This document shows, one piece after another, positions 36,804 through 44,604 of a DNA stretch of 64,000 bases. Position 1 is the stretch's first letter, and the number at the start of each line of letters is the position of its first letter. Position numbers and translations under genes: made by a program. The notes under the pieces are model-generated. The model made no database searches. It was not told the origin of the DNA and saw only the letters and a program-made list of their open reading frames with translations. Origin of the DNA: Flavobacterium cupriresistens (GTDB lineage: Bacteria; Bacteroidota; Bacteroidia; Flavobacteriales; Flavobacteriaceae); the NCBI RefSeq assembly GCF_020911925.1, contig NZ_CP087134.1:1860001-1924000 (forward strand). The letters run 5' to 3'.

Positions 36804-36856
36804 CAACCGCAATACAGAACAAGTCAAGTATTGCGGTTCTTATTAGAATGTGAAAT

Positions 36857-36929
36857 GCGAAAATAGCTCAGTTGGTAGAGCGCGACCTTGCCAAGGTCGA
36901 GGTCGCGGGTTCGAGCCCCGTTTTTCGCT
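36857..36929 (+). tRNA. tRNA-Gly (GCC anticodon)
   Basis: Complete cloverleaf: acceptor GCGAAAA with TTTTCGC, D-arm AGCTCAGTTGGTAGAGC, anticodon stem CGACC/GGTCG around TTGCCAA (anticodon GCC), and T-arm GCGGG-TTCGAGC-CCCGT. CCA is not encoded. Separated by 14 bases from the tRNA-Leu. Confidence 0.97.
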
Positions 36930-36943
36930 CAAAACCATATAAT

Positions 36944-37029
36944 GCTCGGATGGTGAAATTGGTAGACACGCTGGACTTAAAATCCAGTGAACAGCAATGT
37001 TCGTGCGGGTTCAAGTCCCGCTCTGAGTA
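36944..37029 (+). tRNA. tRNA-Leu (TAA anticodon)
   Basis: 86 bases with the long class II variable arm. Acceptor GCTCGGA pairs with TCTGAGT, the anticodon stem CTGGA/TCCAG encloses CTTAAAA (anticodon TAA), and the T-arm is GCGGG-TTCAAGT-CCCGC. CCA is not encoded. Follows tRNA-Gly in one transcript and is followed by a terminator. Confidence 0.97.
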
Positions 37030-37031
37030 CT

Positions 37032-37061
37032 AAAGCCTCTTCTTTTGAAGAGGCTTTTTTT
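37032..37061 (+). terminator. Terminator of the tRNA unit
   Basis: AAAGCCTCTTC-TTTT-GAAGAGGCTTT then T residues, three bases after the tRNA-Leu. Confidence 0.9.
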
Positions 37062-37129
37062 ATGGTCTAAACTCATGTCTTTTAAACGTGAGATGATAAA
37101 GTGATTTTTTGTATATCCGGTAATCTAAA

Positions 37130-37198
37130 TTCGGTAATCAAAAATCAAAGTCAGCAATCAATAATCTAAAATTTAAAATCTAAAATCAACAATCAAAA
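37130..37198. repeat. ATCTAAAATC/ATCAAAAATC word run
   Basis: Low-complexity succession of words such as AATCTAAAATC and AATCAAAAATC directly abutting the ATG at 37199. The same word type occurs at 24247-24473 and 50190-50347. Confidence 0.6.
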
Positions 37199-37594
37199 AT
37201 GGGTGCCTTTGTAATTAGTAAGCGGTTTAACGACGAGTATAAATTTGTTTTTACTTCGAGAAAGGGAAAAGTGATATTTACGAGTTTGAGTTATGAATTG
37301 AAGTTTGAGTGCGAAGAAGATATTGAGAAATTTAAAGCAAATATGGATCAGGCTAAGTTTTTAAAATTTAAAGGCTCAGGAGGAAAGTATTTTTTTAAAT
37401 TGATGTTAGGGGAGCTTCATTTTGCGACAAGCCGTAAATACACGACAGAATTGCTTTTGCAGAAAGGAATCAAGGAGATTGTTACGTACGGCTCACGATC
37501 TGAGATTTTGGACTTCTCATCAAGTGAATCGATTTTCGAAGACGAAGAGGAGGGGGAGGAAGCGGTTTTGGATGAAGAGATGATGGAGGGGTAA
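37199..37594 (+). CDS. Small DUF1508-like protein with acidic tail
   Basis: 131 residues. The opening FVISKRFNDEYKFVFTSRKG and the following IFTSLSYE resemble the DUF1508/YegP repeat, normally GxFVI-K--NG-Y-F-L-A-NGxxIL-S--Y. Only one clear repeat is visible, and the last 25 residues are strongly acidic (EDEEEGEE). Function unknown. The assignment is by pattern recognition and moderate. Confidence 0.6.
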   Translation: MGAFVISKRFNDEYKFVFTSRKGKVIFTSLSYELKFECEEDIEKFKANMDQAKFLKFKGSGGKYFFKLMLGELHFATSRKYTTELLLQKGIKEIVTYGSRSEILDFSSSESIFEDEEEGEEAVLDEEMMEG

Positions 37595-37661
37595 AATTCC
37601 AAAATTTTGAAATTCCAAATTCCAACTTTTGAAACTGTTTTTTAAAAAAAGGGGCTTGTTT

Positions 37662-37762
37662 TTGTCATTTCGACGAAGGAGAAATCGCACGCGTAACTCG
37701 ACAAAGATTTTTCTTTCCTGAGTGGAAATGTTATTGTGATTTCTTGTGCCGAAATGAACAAG
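37662..37762. repeat. Degenerate member of the GTCATTTCG palindrome family
   Basis: TTGTCATTTCGACGAAGGAG at the left and GTGATTTC...GAAATGAACAAG at the right match the outer arms of 47744-47833 with several differences. It lies in the 506-bp gap 37595-38100, which otherwise holds two terminators and TTGGAATTT words. Confidence 0.6.
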
Positions 37763-37884
37763 ATTGTTGGAAAATAGGGCTTGTAGATCTGTATTGAAAA
37801 TAGTTAATAGTAGTGGTGTGGTGTTGGATTGAATGAAGGGGTGTTTTTAAAGGTAGGTTCCTCTATAGTGATTTGAGAAATATA

Positions 37885-37939
37885 TATAACAAAAAAAGGA
37901 TTAAAGATCTAATACGGTCTTTAATCCTTTTTTGTTATA
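37885..37939. terminator. Strong bidirectional terminator
   Basis: An inverted repeat of about 22 bp (TATAAC...AAGGATTAAAGA against TCTTTAATCCTT...GTTATA, one extra A) around a 10-base loop, between the plus-strand gene at 37199 and the minus-strand gene at 38101. Confidence 0.85.
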
Positions 37940-38046
37940 AGGTGTTCTTGTTTTATTTTAAAATTCAAAGCGAAGCTTGGAATTCAAGATTTGGAATTTG
38001 GAATTTCAAAATGTTGGAATTTCCAAGAACCTTGGTTTCTGGGTAT

Positions 38047-38079
38047 AAAAAAAAGCTATCTGTTAAAAGATAGCTTTTT
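38047..38079 (-). terminator. Terminator of the heptad lipoprotein gene
   Basis: AAAAAGCTATCT pairs with AGATAGCTTTTT, 22 bases downstream of the minus-strand stop. Confidence 0.8.
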
Positions 38080-38100
38080 AATTTTTTGAGTAATTTAGAA

Positions 38101-38325
38101 TTACTTTTTAGCAGGAGCAGCAGCTTCTTCAACTTTTGCAGCAGCTGAATCAACTTTTGCAGCAGCAGAATCAACAGTTGCAGCAGCAGAATCAACTACA
38201 GCAGCAGCAGAATCAACAGCAACAGCAGTAGAATCTACAGCTTCAGTAGCTGCAGCGTCAGCTTTTTTACAAGATACAACAGTTAAAACAGCAACAACAG
38301 CTAAACTTAAAAATACTTTTTTCAT
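38101..38325 (-). CDS. Small alanine-rich lipoprotein of heptad repeats
   Basis: 74 residues. A lipoprotein signal (LTVVSC, lipidation Cys19) is followed by KKADAAATEA and then about six near-identical seven-residue units, VDSAAAK/V/T, ending VEEAAAPAKK. The heptad period with Val at position one and Ala at four to six predicts a continuous helix or coiled coil. The overall plan (lipidated small helical rod ending in Lys) is like Braun's lipoprotein, but there is no sequence proof of homology. It has its own terminator, and a promoter must lie in the AT-rich gap upstream. Confidence 0.75.
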   Translation of the reverse strand: MKKVFLSLAVVAVLTVVSCKKADAAATEAVDSTAVAVDSAAAVVDSAAATVDSAAAKVDSAAAKVEEAAAPAKK

Positions 38326-38673
38326 CTTACTTTATTATAAAAGGTTAATTATTAATTCGTGGCAAAGATATAAATTTTTTAATATGTAAAATATTTTTTT
38401 ATTTTTTTTTTAAAATATTTTCATCGCTCACGATTATCTTAATTATCAAAAAATATGCCAAAATAGTTAAATTGTGTTGTATTGTGGTATATTTTGCGTA
38501 AATTATCGATCGCTGCATATTCAATAAGAAAAAGGGCGCTTTTTATGGTCTTCATTGTGGTTTATTTTACTTTTTGATGATTATTTAATAATCGCCAAAT
38601 AGATTGATGCCCTTTTTTGAAAGTATTTTTTATGATTTACGACTCAAAATTTAGTTTTTGTTAATCGGAGTTG
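38326..38673. other. AT-rich gap with no gene seen
   Basis: 348 bp between waaA and the heptad lipoprotein gene. Very AT-rich, with poly-T/poly-A runs near 38395-38415. The self-complementary GATTATT/AATAATC at 38579-38593 and a distant pair AAAAAGGGC/GCCCTTTTT (38529-38617) may terminate waaA. No open frame looks like a gene. Confidence 0.5.
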
Positions 38674-39903
38674 TTACGAAACGATTTCCATAACGCTGTT
38701 TGTAGCTCCTTTATTGTCCTGAATAAACGACTTACAGATTTGTGCTTTTTCTTTATAATAAGTTTCGTCCGAGATCAAACGATCCAGATTTTGTTTTAGC
38801 TCCTCTTTGTTGTTGATAACGGTACAGCCTCCAAGCGTTACCAATTGTACAGCCTCGGCAAAATTAGCGTAGTTTGGACCAATCACAATTGGAATGCCAA
38901 AAGTAGCCGGTTCTAGAATGTTATGAATGCCTGGGTTTCCAAATCCACCTCCTACGTAGGCAATCGTTCCATAACTATATATTTTAGTCAATAAGCCTAT
39001 TGTGTCAATAATAAAGACATTATAAGTAGGTAGGTCGCTGTTTTCTTTTTCAGAATATAGGACAGCTGATTTCGTAATTTGAGCTGTGAGGCTCGCAATC
39101 TGATCTGCTTTTATATTATGTGGGGCAATAATGAACTTTACATTTTCAGGAGCCTGATTGATGTATTCGGCTAATAAGGCTTCGTCTTTTGGCCATGAAC
39201 TTCCGATAACAATTGTGGTTTGATTGTTTTTGAAATTTTCAATAAAATCAAGCGTATTGTCTCTTTCTAAAATAGCATTCACTCGGTCAAAACGAGTGTC
39301 ACCGGAAACAATCACATTGTGGAAGCCAAGAGCTTCTATCTTTTCTTTTGAACTTTGATTTTGTACAAAGAAGTAAGTAAATGTTTTTAAAGCTTCACGA
39401 TAAAATCCGCCATACCATTTAAAAAACATCTGACTGTCTCTGAAAATTCCGGAAACTAAATAAGTAGGTGTTTTGTTTTCTTTGAGTTCTTTCAGGTAAT
39501 TAAGCCAGAATTCATATTTGATAAAAAATACCAGTTCGGGATGTGCTAGTTTTAAAAAACGTTTAGCGTTGCTTTTGGTGTCTAAAGGCAGGTATAAGGT
39601 AACATCTGCTACTGTGTTATTTTTACGCACTTCGTATCCGGAAGGGGAAAAGAAGGTAACAATGATTTTGTGTGAAGGGTATTTTTCTTTGATTTTTTCA
39701 ATAACAGGAAGGCCTTGTTCGTACTCTCCAAGAGAGGCAGCGTGAAACCAGATTGTTCTGTCTGTGGGTTTTATCTTTTCTTCCAATATCGTGAAGACGT
39801 TTTTTCTTCCCTCTGTAAAAAGCTTAATTTTCGGACTAAATAAGGAAACAATTTTCAGAAAAAACGTAGCAAGATAAACGACTAAATTGTATAGAAAAAG
39901 CAT
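38674..39903 (-). CDS. waaA: 3-deoxy-D-manno-octulosonic acid (Kdo) transferase
   Basis: 409 residues, GT30 family. An N-terminal membrane-associated helix (LYNLVVYLATFFLKIVSLF) and the conserved WFHAASLGEYEQGLPV are followed by the GT-B C-terminal half with VGGGFGNPGIHNILEPATFG. It attaches Kdo to lipid A precursors at the inner face of the inner membrane. The E of AASLGEYEQ is the catalytic base position in the family. Divergent from the DegT aminotransferase gene. Confidence 0.93.
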   Translation of the reverse strand: MLFLYNLVVYLATFFLKIVSLFSPKIKLFTEGRKNVFTILEEKIKPTDRTIWFHAASLGEYEQGLPVIEKIKEKYPSHKIIVTFFSPSGYEVRKNNTVADVTLYLPLDTKSNAKRFLKLAHPELVFFIKYEFWLNYLKELKENKTPTYLVSGIFRDSQMFFKWYGGFYREALKTFTYFFVQNQSSKEKIEALGFHNVIVSGDTRFDRVNAILERDNTLDFIENFKNNQTTIVIGSSWPKDEALLAEYINQAPENVKFIIAPHNIKADQIASLTAQITKSAVLYSEKENSDLPTYNVFIIDTIGLLTKIYSYGTIAYVGGGFGNPGIHNILEPATFGIPIVIGPNYANFAEAVQLVTLGGCTVINNKEELKQNLDRLISDETYYKEKAQICKSFIQDNKGATNSVMEIVS

Positions 39904-40041
39904 GTGTGTAATTTTGGTGCTAAAATACGTTTCTTTCCATTATTTTTCATTGTTTGAAGGTATTAAATAACTATTTTTGTTCTTCGTTTTGAAGATTGAA
40001 TTCCAAAAACAAATCTTAAGTTTTAAAATAAAGAAAGATAA

Positions 40042-41172
40042 ATGAAAAAAATTCAAATGGTTGACTTAAAGAGTCAATACGAGAAAATAAAAACTACAGT
40101 TGATGCTTCGATTCAAGAAGTTTTAGATACAAATACTTATATAAACGGACCATTAGTTCATCAGTTTCAAAAAAATCTGGAAGACTATTTAGGTGCAAAA
40201 CACGTAATTCCTTGCGCAAACGGAACCGATGCCTTGCAAATTGCGATGATGGGATTGGATCTTAAACCGGGAGATGAGGTTATTACAGCAGATTTTACCT
40301 TTGCTGCAACAGTTGAGGTGATTGCTTTGTTGCAATTGACTCCGGTTTTGGTTGATGTTGATATGAATAATATGAACATTGATATCGAAGCGCTTAAAAA
40401 TGCAATTACTCCAAAAACAAAAGCAATTGTTCCGGTACATTTATTCGGACGTGCTGCTAATATGGATGCGATCATGGAAATTGCTGCTGAGCACAATTTA
40501 TATGTAATTGAAGACAATGCGCAAGCAATTGGAGCGGATTATATTTCTAAGTCAGGAGTAAAAAGCAAAGTTGGAGTAATTGGTCACGTGGCTGCTACTT
40601 CATTTTTCCCGTCTAAAAACTTAGGTTGTTACGGAGATGGTGGAGCGATTTTCACAAACGATGATAAATTGGCTCACATTATCCGCGGAATCGTAAATCA
40701 CGGAATGTACGAGCGTTACCACCACGATGTTGTGGGTGTGAATTCACGTTTAGACAGTATCCAAGCTGCTGTTTTAAATGCGAAATTACCTTTATTGGAC
40801 GAATATAATACAGCACGTCGTTTGGCTGCAACAAAATACAACGCTGCTTTTGCAGGGAATAAAAAGATTATAACTCCGGAATTTGATGTGGATCAAAACG
40901 ATCACGTTTTTCATCAGTATGTTTTAAGAGTTATTGATGCGGACCGTAATGGTTTAATGCAACATTTGTTGGACAAAGGAATTCCTTGTGCGATTTACTA
41001 CCCAATTCCTTTGCATTCACAAAAAGCGTATGTTGATGTTCGTTATAAAGAAGAGCAGTTTCCTGTTACCAATCAATTAGTACAGGAAGTAATCGCTTTA
41101 CCGATGCATACAGAATTAGATGACGAACAGATTAAATTTATTACCGATAGTGTTATTGAATTTTTGAAATAG
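40042..41172 (+). CDS. DegT/DnrJ/EryC1/StrS family sugar aminotransferase
   Basis: 376 residues of a fold-type I PLP enzyme. The cofactor lysine is Lys192 in SFFPSKNLGCYGDGGA. N-terminal signature MVDLKSQYEKI and C-terminal IPCAIYYPIPLHSQKAY. It transaminates a nucleotide keto-sugar for polysaccharide or glycan synthesis; the WecE/WlbE-like sequence suggests a UDP- or dTDP-sugar. galE follows after 38 bases, and the two are probably one unit for surface sugar supply. Confidence 0.9.
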   Translation: MKKIQMVDLKSQYEKIKTTVDASIQEVLDTNTYINGPLVHQFQKNLEDYLGAKHVIPCANGTDALQIAMMGLDLKPGDEVITADFTFAATVEVIALLQLTPVLVDVDMNNMNIDIEALKNAITPKTKAIVPVHLFGRAANMDAIMEIAAEHNLYVIEDNAQAIGADYISKSGVKSKVGVIGHVAATSFFPSKNLGCYGDGGAIFTNDDKLAHIIRGIVNHGMYERYHHDVVGVNSRLDSIQAAVLNAKLPLLDEYNTARRLAATKYNAAFAGNKKIITPEFDVDQNDHVFHQYVLRVIDADRNGLMQHLLDKGIPCAIYYPIPLHSQKAYVDVRYKEEQFPVTNQLVQEVIALPMHTELDDEQIKFITDSVIEFLK

Positions 41173-41210
41173 AGTAAACTTAATTATTAGCCATATAAAA
41201 TAACCACAAA

Positions 41211-42224
41211 ATGAAAGTATTAGTAACGGGAGGTTTAGGATTTATCGGATCACATACAGTAGTCGAATTGCAAAATGAAGGCTTTGAAGTTGTAATAATT
41301 GATGATCTTTCTAATTCTTCAGAAGATGTTTTAAAAGGAATTGAGAAAATTACGGGAAAACTTCCGCTGTTTGAAAAAATAGATTTACGGGAGAAGTCCA
41401 AAGTTCAGGATTTCTTTAAAAAACACAATGACGTTACTGGGGTTATTCATTTTGCGGCTTCAAAGGCAGTGGGCGAGAGTGTTGAAAATCCACTTTTGTA
41501 CTACGAAAACAATATCAGCACTTTGGTGTATTTGTTACAGCAATTGGAACAAAAACCGGAGGCAAGTTTTATTTTTAGTTCTTCTTGTACGGTTTACGGT
41601 CAAGCCGAAAATATGCCGATTACAGAAGATGCTCCTGTCCAAACCGCAATGTCTCCTTATGGAAATACCAAGCAAATAGGAGAAGAAATCATAACAGATA
41701 CGGCTAAAGTAACGAATATCAGTGCTATTCTGTTGCGCTATTTTAATCCGGTTGGAGCTCACGCTTCGACAGAGATTGGAGAGTTGCCAATTGGAGTTCC
41801 TCAGAATTTAGTGCCTTTTATCACACAAACCGGTATCGGATTGCGTCAGGAGTTATCTGTTTTTGGAGATGATTATCCAACGACGGACGGAACGGCGGTT
41901 CGAGATTATATTCACGTGGTTGATTTGGCAAAAGCACACGTTATTGCTTTACAGCGTTTATTCAATAAAAAGAATCTGTCTAAAGTAGAGACTTTTAATT
42001 TAGGAACAGGAAAAGGAAGTTCTGTCCTTGAAGTGATTAATAGCTTTGAAAAAGTCAGTGATAAAAAATTACCTTATAAAATTATGCCACGCCGCGAGGG
42101 CGATATCACAGAGGCTTATGCAAATACAGACAAGGCAAATAATGTTTTGGGATGGAAAGCACAGTTAACGTTGGACGAAGCCATGGCAAGCGCCTGGAAA
42201 TGGGAACAAAAAGTACGATCATAA
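41211..42224 (+). CDS. galE: UDP-glucose 4-epimerase
   Basis: 337 residues. NAD-binding GGLGFIGSHTVVEL at the N-terminus, Ser-Tyr-Lys catalytic set in FSSSCTVYGQ and SPYGNTKQIGEE, and C-terminal GTGKGSSVLEVI. Converts UDP-glucose to UDP-galactose for glycan precursors. Length is normal. Preceded by the DegT gene, ended by a terminator after a short palindrome. Confidence 0.94.
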   Translation: MKVLVTGGLGFIGSHTVVELQNEGFEVVIIDDLSNSSEDVLKGIEKITGKLPLFEKIDLREKSKVQDFFKKHNDVTGVIHFAASKAVGESVENPLLYYENNISTLVYLLQQLEQKPEASFIFSSSCTVYGQAENMPITEDAPVQTAMSPYGNTKQIGEEIITDTAKVTNISAILLRYFNPVGAHASTEIGELPIGVPQNLVPFITQTGIGLRQELSVFGDDYPTTDGTAVRDYIHVVDLAKAHVIALQRLFNKKNLSKVETFNLGTGKGSSVLEVINSFEKVSDKKLPYKIMPRREGDITEAYANTDKANNVLGWKAQLTLDEAMASAWKWEQKVRS

Positions 42225-42233
42225 TGGTGTAAA

Positions 42234-42251
42234 GATGCACTACAGTGCATC
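42234..42251. repeat. GATGCACT palindrome
   Basis: GATGCACT-AC-AGTGCATC, directly after galE. Related to the larger cluster at 43265-43361 on the other side of the EamA gene. Confidence 0.7.
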
Positions 42252-42258
42252 TACATTG

Positions 42259-42300
42259 AAAAAATCCCAAATTATCGAAGTGTAATTTGGGATTTTTTTT
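42259..42300 (+). terminator. Terminator after galE
   Basis: AAAAAATCCCAAATTA pairs with TAATTTGGGATTTTTT around eight bases, with more T residues following. Confidence 0.85.
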
Positions 42301-42326
42301 ATTTAAAAAAAAGGCATTTAATTATC

Positions 42327-43232
42327 ATGAAACAAAATTTAGATTATAAGTTAATTTTTGCCTTAGCAACGGTTGGAGTTGTTTGGGGCACCACATTTTT
42401 AGGAATTAGGGTTGCTGTAGAAACAATCCCGCCCTGGTTTGTAACCTCTATTCGTCAAGGATTGGCGGGACTGATGATTATGACCGTTTTATTGTTTAAA
42501 AAAGAACTGAAATGGATTGGCTGGGAAAATTTAAAACACCAGTTGGTTCCATCTGTATTAATGATTGTAATTGCAAACGGATTTACAACCGTTGCCGAAC
42601 AGACTTTACCCAGCGGACTGGCGTCTGTGATTAGTGCCATGTCGCCAATACTTATTTTTATAGGTAGTATTTTGTTTGGATTGCAAAAAGCCAGTTTAAA
42701 AGGCTTCGTTGGGGTTATAATCGGATTTTCGGGAGTTGTTTTTATATTCAAAGAAGGACTCGGGTCGTTTTTAGATGCAGATTATAAAATCGGAGTGCTG
42801 TTTATGGGGCTGGCAATTTTAGCTTGGGCAGCCGGAACGATTTATACCAAAACGCACGCTTATAAATCGGGTAATATTGCACTCAATTTGTTTTATCAGT
42901 TTACGATGGCTTCTTGTATACAATTGGTTTTAGCTTTTATTTTTTCACCAAATCCAGATATAAGCTTGTGGAGTTCAAGAAGTATTTTTGCTTCTTTATA
43001 TCTGTCTGTTTTTGGGTCTGTAATTGCTTTTCTCTGTTATAATTATGCTTTAAAACGTGTTACAGCCGTGCAAGTTTCTATTTTGTCTTACATCAACACA
43101 ATTATAGCTGTTTTTCTGGGTTGGTTGATTTTAGATGAAAAAATCACCGTTGATTTTATCATCGCTACGGTGCTTATTATTTTAGGGGTTTTTATTATTA
43201 ATTATAAGAAGAAAGAAAATCACATAAAATAA
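42327..43232 (+). CDS. EamA/DMT superfamily transporter
   Basis: 301 residues with ten predicted membrane helices arranged as two EamA repeats (first VVWGTTFLGIRVAVETIPPW, second FGSVIAFLCYNYALKRVTAV). Such inner membrane carriers export metabolites or amino acids. The substrate is not predictable. The gene sits alone between the galE terminator and the repeat cluster 43265-43361. Confidence 0.9.
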   Translation: MKQNLDYKLIFALATVGVVWGTTFLGIRVAVETIPPWFVTSIRQGLAGLMIMTVLLFKKELKWIGWENLKHQLVPSVLMIVIANGFTTVAEQTLPSGLASVISAMSPILIFIGSILFGLQKASLKGFVGVIIGFSGVVFIFKEGLGSFLDADYKIGVLFMGLAILAWAAGTIYTKTHAYKSGNIALNLFYQFTMASCIQLVLAFIFSPNPDISLWSSRSIFASLYLSVFGSVIAFLCYNYALKRVTAVQVSILSYINTIIAVFLGWLILDEKITVDFIIATVLIILGVFIINYKKKENHIK

Positions 43233-43264
43233 AAAAGGAATACAAATAGAAGACACGCCGCATC

Positions 43265-43361
43265 CGTAGAGATGCACCGCAGTGCATCTTCACCACATTT
43301 GTAGAGACGCACTGCATCTGTAGAGGCGCATTTGTAGAGACGCACTGCAGTGCGTCTCTAC
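43265..43361. repeat. GTAGAGACGCACTGCAG palindrome cluster
   Basis: A perfect 28-bp palindrome (43334-43361, GTAGAGACGCACTG and its complement) preceded by two degenerate copies (GATGCACCGCAGTGCATC at about 43271 and GTAGAGACGCACTGCATC near 43301). Similar in core to 42234-42251. Confidence 0.85.
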
Positions 43362-43459
43362 GGTCAATAACAAATAGAGATCAAAACCATACATTTATAA
43401 ATTGGAATCTTTTGGTTCGATTAGTTTGTTGTAAATTTATTGCAATAAAAAAAAGGATC

Positions 43460-43654
43460 ATGAATGCGAAGAAAAAACAAATAAAAGACAATAAAGTCGA
43501 AGAACCAGTAGTAGAATATGAGGTTCAGAAATCAGAATTTAAAGGAATAGACAGAGATACTTTTGATTTTGATGCTGAGTTTGCAAAGGGGTTGACTCCG
43601 GAGGAAGCAAAGGCAGAATCAATTAAGAGAATTAGAGAGTGGTGGGGAAAATAG
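43460..43654 (+). CDS. Antitoxin of a RelE/ParE-type module, copy 1
   Basis: 64 residues from the ATG at 43460, the start shared with copy 2 (MNAKKKQIKDNKVEEP). Highly charged, then FKGIDRDTFDFDAEFAKGLT, ending in a short helix IKRIREWWGK. No recognised DNA-binding fold is obvious. The assignment rests on size, its overlap of 16 bases with the toxin gene and the toxin's family. A longer frame begins at 43412, but copy 2 supports the internal ATG. Confidence 0.7.
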   Translation: MNAKKKQIKDNKVEEPVVEYEVQKSEFKGIDRDTFDFDAEFAKGLTPEEAKAESIKRIREWWGK

Positions 43655-43965
43655 AAGTTGTTTTTACACGAGGCGTTATTCGATATCTTGATAATTTAGT
43701 TGTTACGTTGTATGAAAAAGAGTATTTCGGCTCTGTAGATGCAGCAGAAAGATATGTTTCTAATATCTACGATGCTGTTCCGGAAAAAATACAAAAGGGT
43801 CTACACAAGAAAACGCCAACAATGCTTCGGTATTTAGGTTCTGATTATATTTTTTGTAAAACTAATTCTCGTACAACTTGGTATGTTTTTTTTGAAAAGA
43901 GTAAGCAAAATTATTTGATTACAGGTATCCTGAATAATTATTGTATTGAAGCAAAAAATCTGTAG
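43639..43965 (+). CDS. RelE/ParE superfamily toxin, copy 1
   Basis: 108 residues from GTG 43639 (GTG 43642 is an alternative), overlapping the antitoxin end, which suggests translational coupling. IEVVFTRGVIRYLDNLV at the start, RYVSNIYDAVPEKI in the helical hairpin, and the C-terminal strands YLGSDYIFCKTNSRTTWYVF and NYLITGILNNYC fit a RelE/ParE barrel. ParE-type toxins inhibit gyrase, RelE types cleave mRNA; the sequence does not decide which. Intact, unlike copy 2. Confidence 0.75.
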   Translation: MVGKIEVVFTRGVIRYLDNLVVTLYEKEYFGSVDAAERYVSNIYDAVPEKIQKGLHKKTPTMLRYLGSDYIFCKTNSRTTWYVFFEKSKQNYLITGILNNYCIEAKNL

Positions 43966-44054
43966 AAATATAAATTTCCAATTGATTAATCGATAATTTG
44001 GTATATCTTGATTTAGTTGATTTGTTATAAATGGATTAGATGAAATTTTTTATT

Positions 44055-44252
44055 ATGAATGCGAAGAAAAAACAAATAAAGGACAATAAAGTTGAAGAAC
44101 CAGCATTAGAATATGAGGTTCGGAAATCAGAATTTAAAGGAATAGACAGAGATACTTTTGATTTTGATGCCGAGTTTGCAAACGGGTTGACTCGAGAGGA
44201 ATTTAAAGAGGAAATGTTTAAGAGAATAAAAGCATATCCTTGGGGAAAATAA
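44055..44252 (+). CDS. Antitoxin of a RelE/ParE-type module, copy 2
   Basis: 65 residues. The first 40 residues match copy 1 almost exactly (YEVRKSEFKGIDRDTFDFDA); the last 20 diverge (TREEFKEEMFKRIKAYPWGK). If the N-terminal half binds DNA or partners and the C-terminal half binds toxin, this matches the divergence of the toxin's first half. Intact although its toxin is broken. Confidence 0.65.
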   Translation: MNAKKKQIKDNKVEEPALEYEVRKSEFKGIDRDTFDFDAEFANGLTREEFKEEMFKRIKAYPWGK

Positions 44253-44558
44253 TTTTTGAGAACAATGTTCTTGAGTGTTTTGATCATTTGGTTTTTTTGC
44301 TTTTTGAAAAAGAATATTTTGGTTTTCCTCAGTCTGCACAGAAATATGTGGATGAAATTGTCGCTTTTATTGTTTCTGGGATTTCAAGTTTTCCGCATAA
44401 GAAAACGCCAACAATGCTTCTGTATTTAGGTTCTAATTATATTTTTTATAAAACTAATTCTCGTACAACTTGGTATGTTTTTTTTTGAAAAGAGTAAGCA
44501 AAATTATTTGATTACAGGTATCCTGAATAATTATTGTATTGAAGCAAAAAATCTGTAG
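44240..44558 (+). pseudogene. RelE/ParE-type toxin, copy 2, frameshifted in a T-run
   Basis: Reads from TTG 44240 and stops at TGA 44486-44488 after 82 residues. Copy 1 has eight T residues at 43886-43893 (TGG-TAT-GTT-TTT-TTT-GAA); copy 2 has nine at 44478-44486, which shifts the frame. The remaining 70 bases to the TAG at 44556 match the end of copy 1 almost base for base. It may be a decayed toxin, a slippage-controlled (phase-variable) toxin, or a sequencing error in the homopolymer. Confidence 0.75.
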
Positions 44559-44564
44559 AAATAT

Positions 44565-44600
44565 AAAATCCCAAATGATCAAATTCATTTGGGATTTTTT
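44565..44600. terminator. Bidirectional terminator, toxin copy 2 / DUF4919
   Basis: AAAATCCCAAATGA and TCATTTGGGATTTT with loop TCAAAT, between convergent features. The same stem with an inverted loop occurs at 45336-45371. Confidence 0.85.
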
Positions 44601-44604
44601 AATT

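Larger units (their letters stand above)
43425..44558 (+). repeat. Tandem duplication of a toxin-antitoxin module
   Basis: Two copies about 595 bp apart: antitoxin ATGs at 43460 and 44055, toxin ends at 43965 and 44558. The antitoxin 5' halves and the toxin 3' ends are nearly identical, whereas the antitoxin 3' ends and toxin N-terminal halves differ. Similarity extends upstream into the TTTGTTGTAAAT-like leader. Confidence 0.85.

Noticed and set aside
37965..38195. Leucine-rich 76-codon frame overlapping the heptad lipoprotein
   Set aside because: It arises from the alternate reading of the GCAGCAGAATCAAC repeat. The lipoprotein frame has a lipobox and regular heptads.
38529..38617. AAAAAGGGC/GCCCTTTTT pair as a waaA terminator
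   Set aside because: The loop is about 70 bases, so a simple intrinsic terminator is unlikely; kept only as a remark.
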